From Sphingomonadales bacterium (GTDB lineage Bacteria > Bacteroidota > Bacteroidia > Chitinophagales > Chitinophagaceae), in assembly GCA_016872195.1 (NCBI GenBank), contig VHAT01000022.1:1-32271 (forward strand): DNA of 32,271 bases, in the 5' to 3' direction. Each line of letters starts with the position of its first letter. The stretch's first letter is position 1. The notes under the pieces were generated by a model. It was not told the DNA's origin and did not search any database. It saw nothing but the letters and a program-made list of their open reading frames with translations. Shown in pieces: positions 29,783 through 32,271 of the stretch. The position numbers were made by a program, and so were the translations under genes.

Positions 29783-30706
29783 GCGGTCGTTAATGGCACG
29801 TCCAATACCCTCATCGGGTAATTTTTTACATACGATCTGCGCATACGATTTCTTATCCAGCGCATGCAATAGATCATACAAGCGGGCAGCAGCCTCGTTA
29901 AGGTCGCCCTTTTCACTAAGTAAATATTGATGTGCTTGCGGCAGGGCGGGCTCTTTTGTAGAAAATAAGATAAAGGCTTTGTTGAGGGAATCATGCTGGA
30001 ATGAGTCGAGGGTATCGCAAAGTAGGGTGGGCGTCTTGGGAGCATAGTGCTTAATAGACATGCCTGGCGCTACTTGTATTGATCCGCTTTCCTCTTTGAT
30101 CGTCACCTTACCTACCAATGTTTCGATCTGTTCTGCGGTGATCATCCCCAGTCGATAAATGACTACCGTATCATCCTCCATGCCCACTACTGTCGATTCC
30201 AAACCTTGTTGGCAGGGACCTCCGTCTAATATCAAGGGAATTGACGTACCAAAATAGTCCTTGACATGCTTTGCGGTGGTGGGGCTAATCGCATTGTAGG
30301 GATTCGCGCTGGGGGCGACGAGTGGAAAATCGAGCTGTTGTAAGAGTGAAAGGGTTAGGGGATGATTAGGCATACGCACGCCCACGCGGTCTCCACCAGC
30401 TGTAATTGAAAGAGGAATTCGATCAGCTTTTTCCACTAAAACGGTAAGGGGGCCTGGCCAGAACCTATCGATCAGCTTTTGTAGCGGGAGCGGAATATTT
30501 TTACAAATGTCCTTCAGGTCCTCTTTACGGCCAATATGGACGATCAATGGATTGGTGCGGGGTCTTCCTTTGAGGGTATAGATCTTTTCGATCGCTTTTT
30601 CGCTATATAGATTAGCGGCCATTCCATAAACGGTCTCTGTGGGTATACAAACTACCTCATCTTGACTCAGTAACTGTATCGCTTTGTTCAGCTCCTCTAA
30701 TGACAT
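29750..30706 (-). CDS. threonylcarbamoyl-AMP synthase, Sua5 type
   Basis: 318 residues. The YrdC/TsaC core (about 1-190) has IPTETVYGMAANLY, YTLKGRPRTNPLIVHI (KxR...S/TNPL motif), FWPGPLTVLVEK, VGVRMPNHPL, VAPSANPYNAISPTTA and STVVGMEDD. A C-terminal Sua5 domain follows the linker APGMSIKHYAPKTP (about 215-318), so this is the two-domain form. It makes threonylcarbamoyl-AMP from Thr, bicarbonate and ATP for t6A at position 37 of ANN-decoding tRNAs, and is essential in most bacteria. Cytoplasmic. Tail-to-tail 33-base overlap with the MFS-like gene. Confidence 0.95.
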   Translation of the reverse strand: MSLEELNKAIQLLSQDEVVCIPTETVYGMAANLYSEKAIEKIYTLKGRPRTNPLIVHIGRKEDLKDICKNIPLPLQKLIDRFWPGPLTVLVEKADRIPLSITAGGDRVGVRMPNHPLTLSLLQQLDFPLVAPSANPYNAISPTTAKHVKDYFGTSIPLILDGGPCQQGLESTVVGMEDDTVVIYRLGMITAEQIETLVGKVTIKEESGSIQVAPGMSIKHYAPKTPTLLCDTLDSFQHDSLNKAFILFSTKEPALPQAHQYLLSEKGDLNEAAARLYDLLHALDKKSYAQIVCKKLPDEGIGRAINDRLKRASSGLVS

Positions 30707-30823
30707 AGCGCAAATCTCCGAATATTTTAGATACTACAGAATTGTTAATATTTTCCTTTGGGCGCTACGGTCATGCGTTTTAGGAATATCCCTTCTTACT
30801 TTTACAATACAAAACCATACAAT

Positions 30824-31276
30824 ATGAAAAAGATCCTACTTGTTTTTATGAGTGTAATGCTGCTGGGGACCATTGTTCATGCTCAGTACGAGTACAAGAT
30901 TGTGACCTCGGTCGAATCGATCGTGCCCATGGGGATTGGCCGCTCTCGGGTAATTGAGAATACGGGGCAAGTAAATGCCGAGGATTTGACTACCGAGCGC
31001 GACAGCGGTAACGATTCGCAGCAGGGCAGTGTAAAGCGCCGCGATGTCAAGGTCGATGAGCTGAACGAGACCAAATTGCTCAATTTCTATAGTTTGACGG
31101 GGATTAATTTTCAAAATATTGCCTCTAACGATGCGGTGCTAACCTCAAAGATCAACAATCTGGTAAAGCAGGGTTGGGAGCTGGCCTATGTGACCTCGGC
31201 GGTAGAGAGCGATGCCGGTAAATCGGATGGTGTGGGAATTTTTATTACCCGCTTTATTTTTAAAAGAAAGATGTAG
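30824..31276 (+). CDS. secreted DUF4177-like protein
   Basis: 150 residues from ATG at 30824 (MKKILLVFMSVMLLGTIVHA, a clear signal peptide cut near AQYEYK); longer in-frame starts at 30758 and 30773 add no signal-like sequence. The mature protein has YEYKIVTSVESIVP at the front and LTSKINNLVKQGWELAYVTS with ITRFIFKR at the end, the two halves of a DUF4177-type fold (EYK..., ...GWEL...), separated by a polar insert (about 45-85). Function unknown. TACTTTTA at 30798-30805 is a possible -7 box. It has its own strong terminator at 31298-31330. Confidence 0.75.
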   Translation: MKKILLVFMSVMLLGTIVHAQYEYKIVTSVESIVPMGIGRSRVIENTGQVNAEDLTTERDSGNDSQQGSVKRRDVKVDELNETKLLNFYSLTGINFQNIASNDAVLTSKINNLVKQGWELAYVTSAVESDAGKSDGVGIFITRFIFKRKM

Positions 31277-31297
31277 TGTTTTGTGAAGTTTGATCCG

Positions 31298-31330
31298 AAA
31301 GTCGGTTCCACTAAGGGGCCGACTTTTTTT
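31298..31330 (+). terminator. Rho-independent terminator after the DUF4177-like gene
   Basis: AAAGTCGG/CCGACTTT with inner pairs, followed by seven Ts. Its T tract reaches the stop region of the convergent Brp/Blh gene at 31329; the flanking A-rich side gives weak reverse function. Confidence 0.88.
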
Positions 31331-32234
31331 ATGAGAATCGCCTGCTGAGTAATTCATGCATCAATTGCATGTGGGGGATGGCCAAGATCGATAAGCCGAT
31401 AAAGAAAATGAGTAGTTGGTTGTCGTAATTGAAAAAAGAGCTGATTCCCCAATAGAGGAGTCCCATCAGTGCCAAGGCCAGCAACGCGAACAAAATGGTT
31501 TGCGGATTAATTAGTTTTCTGATATTGGCCCATCCTGTCGTATTCGTATTATTTTGAATCGTTACAATTGACAATAGAGAGTGCCAAATGCCGAAGTAGT
31601 ATGTAAATCCGGCCAAGAAAGGCATGTAAAATATAAGTAGTTGCGGTATGCAAAGCAGCAGCAGGGACGCCAATTTGATTCTATCGATATTTTTTTCTGA
31701 TGCTAGTAGCAGCAAAGCGCCTCCCATTAACCCAGCATAGATAGGCAGATAGTATTCTTGTAGCCACTGCAAGATCTTGAATTGCTGTACGAATTGGGCG
31801 ATCTCCGGAATAAGAGCGGTAAGTTCTGTAAAGTGAGAAAAAAGCAGGGCTAGTAACGTGGCCATACCATAGCAGATTATGGCAATATGTTTACGCAGCG
31901 GGGCGGGGTTAAATAATTGAAGGTCGGTTTCGCCAAAATGGTAAGCCGACAAAACTATAAAAACGCTTACTGCGGCAAGTGGCCAAAACCATAGTAATAG
32001 AAAGGCTACTGATTGTGAGAGGTAGAATAAAAGAAAGCGACCCAACTTGGCATTGTTTCTTCCCTTACCTGCCACTAAAAAGTCGAGGGCACCATGTGGT
32101 AAGCCCACGCTAATGATAACAAGTAAGAAAAAGATCCATTGCCAGGACTGTGGAATGGGACTAAGCCAAAAAATTAGCCCCATGATCAATCCGGTCAGGG
32201 TAAGCCAGCTCTGTTGTTTAAGGATGGGGAGCAT
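31329..32234 (-). CDS. blh: Brp/Blh-family beta-carotene 15,15'-dioxygenase-like membrane protein
   Basis: 301 residues, about eight hydrophobic segments. All four His-bearing motifs of the family are present: GLPHGALD (H47), SAYHFGETD (H99), FGIWHSLLS (H218) and IPHMQLMHEL (H288, H293), which bind the iron of the active site. Blh cleaves beta-carotene into two retinals, and in Bacteroidota it is usually coded near a proton- or sodium-pumping rhodopsin. The ATG at 32234 is three bases downstream of a strong hairpin terminator (32237-32271), so the gene must rely on read-through or on a promoter beyond the window, or start further in (the next ATG is at 32183, within TM1). Carotenoid and rhodopsin genes are not in the window. 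Confidence 0.85.
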   Translation of the reverse strand: MLPILKQQSWLTLTGLIMGLIFWLSPIPQSWQWIFFLLVIISVGLPHGALDFLVAGKGRNNAKLGRFLLFYLSQSVAFLLLWFWPLAAVSVFIVLSAYHFGETDLQLFNPAPLRKHIAIICYGMATLLALLFSHFTELTALIPEIAQFVQQFKILQWLQEYYLPIYAGLMGGALLLLASEKNIDRIKLASLLLLCIPQLLIFYMPFLAGFTYYFGIWHSLLSIVTIQNNTNTTGWANIRKLINPQTILFALLALALMGLLYWGISSFFNYDNQLLIFFIGLSILAIPHMQLMHELLSRRFS

Positions 32235-32236
32235 AG

Positions 32237-32271
32237 AAAAAAAGGGGGCTGTCCTTGGATAAAACAGCCCC
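32237..32271 (-). terminator. Rho-independent terminator immediately upstream of the Brp/Blh-like gene
   Basis: Reverse strand: GGGGCTGT pairs with ACAGCCCC around an 11-base loop, then CTTTTTTT. It ends two bases before the ATG at 32234. It should terminate a same-strand gene beyond the right edge. The stem ends exactly at the window boundary. Confidence 0.85.

Overview
This 32.3 kb window is a bacterial chromosome segment from the phylum Bacteroidota. A Chitinophagaceae-like organism is my best guess, but the family is inferred. The phylum call rests on promoter -7 boxes of the form TAnnTTTG in front of many genes and tRNAs, a type IX secretion (T9SS) C-terminal sorting domain, and families typical of the phylum (DUF3810, DUF4199, DUF2723/TMEM260-like, Bacteroidota-type lipoproteins). 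Most of the window is ordinary housekeeping and envelope content.

Layout. 1-4.6 kb: a minus-strand pair, a giant TMEM260-like membrane glycosyltransferase followed by an acyl-CoA carboxylase beta subunit that runs off the left edge. 4.7-6.3 kb: an SDR oxidoreductase and a SAM hydrolase-like protein in one operon. 6.4-8.4 kb: tRNA-Lys, then the minus-strand operon DUF177/YceD - rpmF - plsX. 8.5-10.8 kb: a DUF3810 membrane protein with a HELAH zinc motif, dcd, and a 4'-phosphopantetheinyl transferase. 10.8-13.8 kb: tRNA-Leu(TAA), tRNA-Gly(GCC), a small membrane protein, a GT2 glycosyltransferase, a sensor histidine kinase and tRNA-Leu(GAG). 13.8-18.2 kb: a small lipoprotein and a surface pair, consisting of a T9SS-sorted protein and a long fibre-like, YadA-head-like repeat protein that is broken by a frameshift. 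18.4-20.3 kb: an aspartyl protease/PDZ protein and small hypotheticals. 20.4-23.0 kb: mazG and lepA. 23.0-27.8 kb: a tightly overlapping five-gene minus-strand operon (dihydroorotase-like, DUF4199-like, GT2, GT4, unknown secreted protein). 27.9-28.6 kb: tRNA-Pro(GGG) followed by a tiny element bounded by a perfect 47-bp repeat of the tRNA 3' half. 28.6-32.3 kb: a secreted SnoaL/NTF2-like protein, a half-size MFS protein, Sua5-type threonylcarbamoyl-AMP synthase, a DUF4177-like secreted protein, and a Brp/Blh-type beta-carotene cleavage enzyme at the right edge.

Best leads. (1) A mini integrative element of about 556 bp at tRNA-Pro, with no integrase and one small coiled-coil gene; the displaced tRNA end still carries CCA while the reconstituted tRNA does not. 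(2) A dihydroorotase homologue that has lost several metal and catalytic residues, at the head of a glycosyltransferase operon. (3) The retinal-forming blh-type gene, whose start lies just after a strong hairpin terminator at the right edge; this predicts a same-strand upstream gene (a rhodopsin is the obvious candidate) and possible read-through or attenuation control. (4) The frameshifted fibre-like surface protein. I found no CRISPR array, complete prophage, transposase or recognisable multi-gene defence system.
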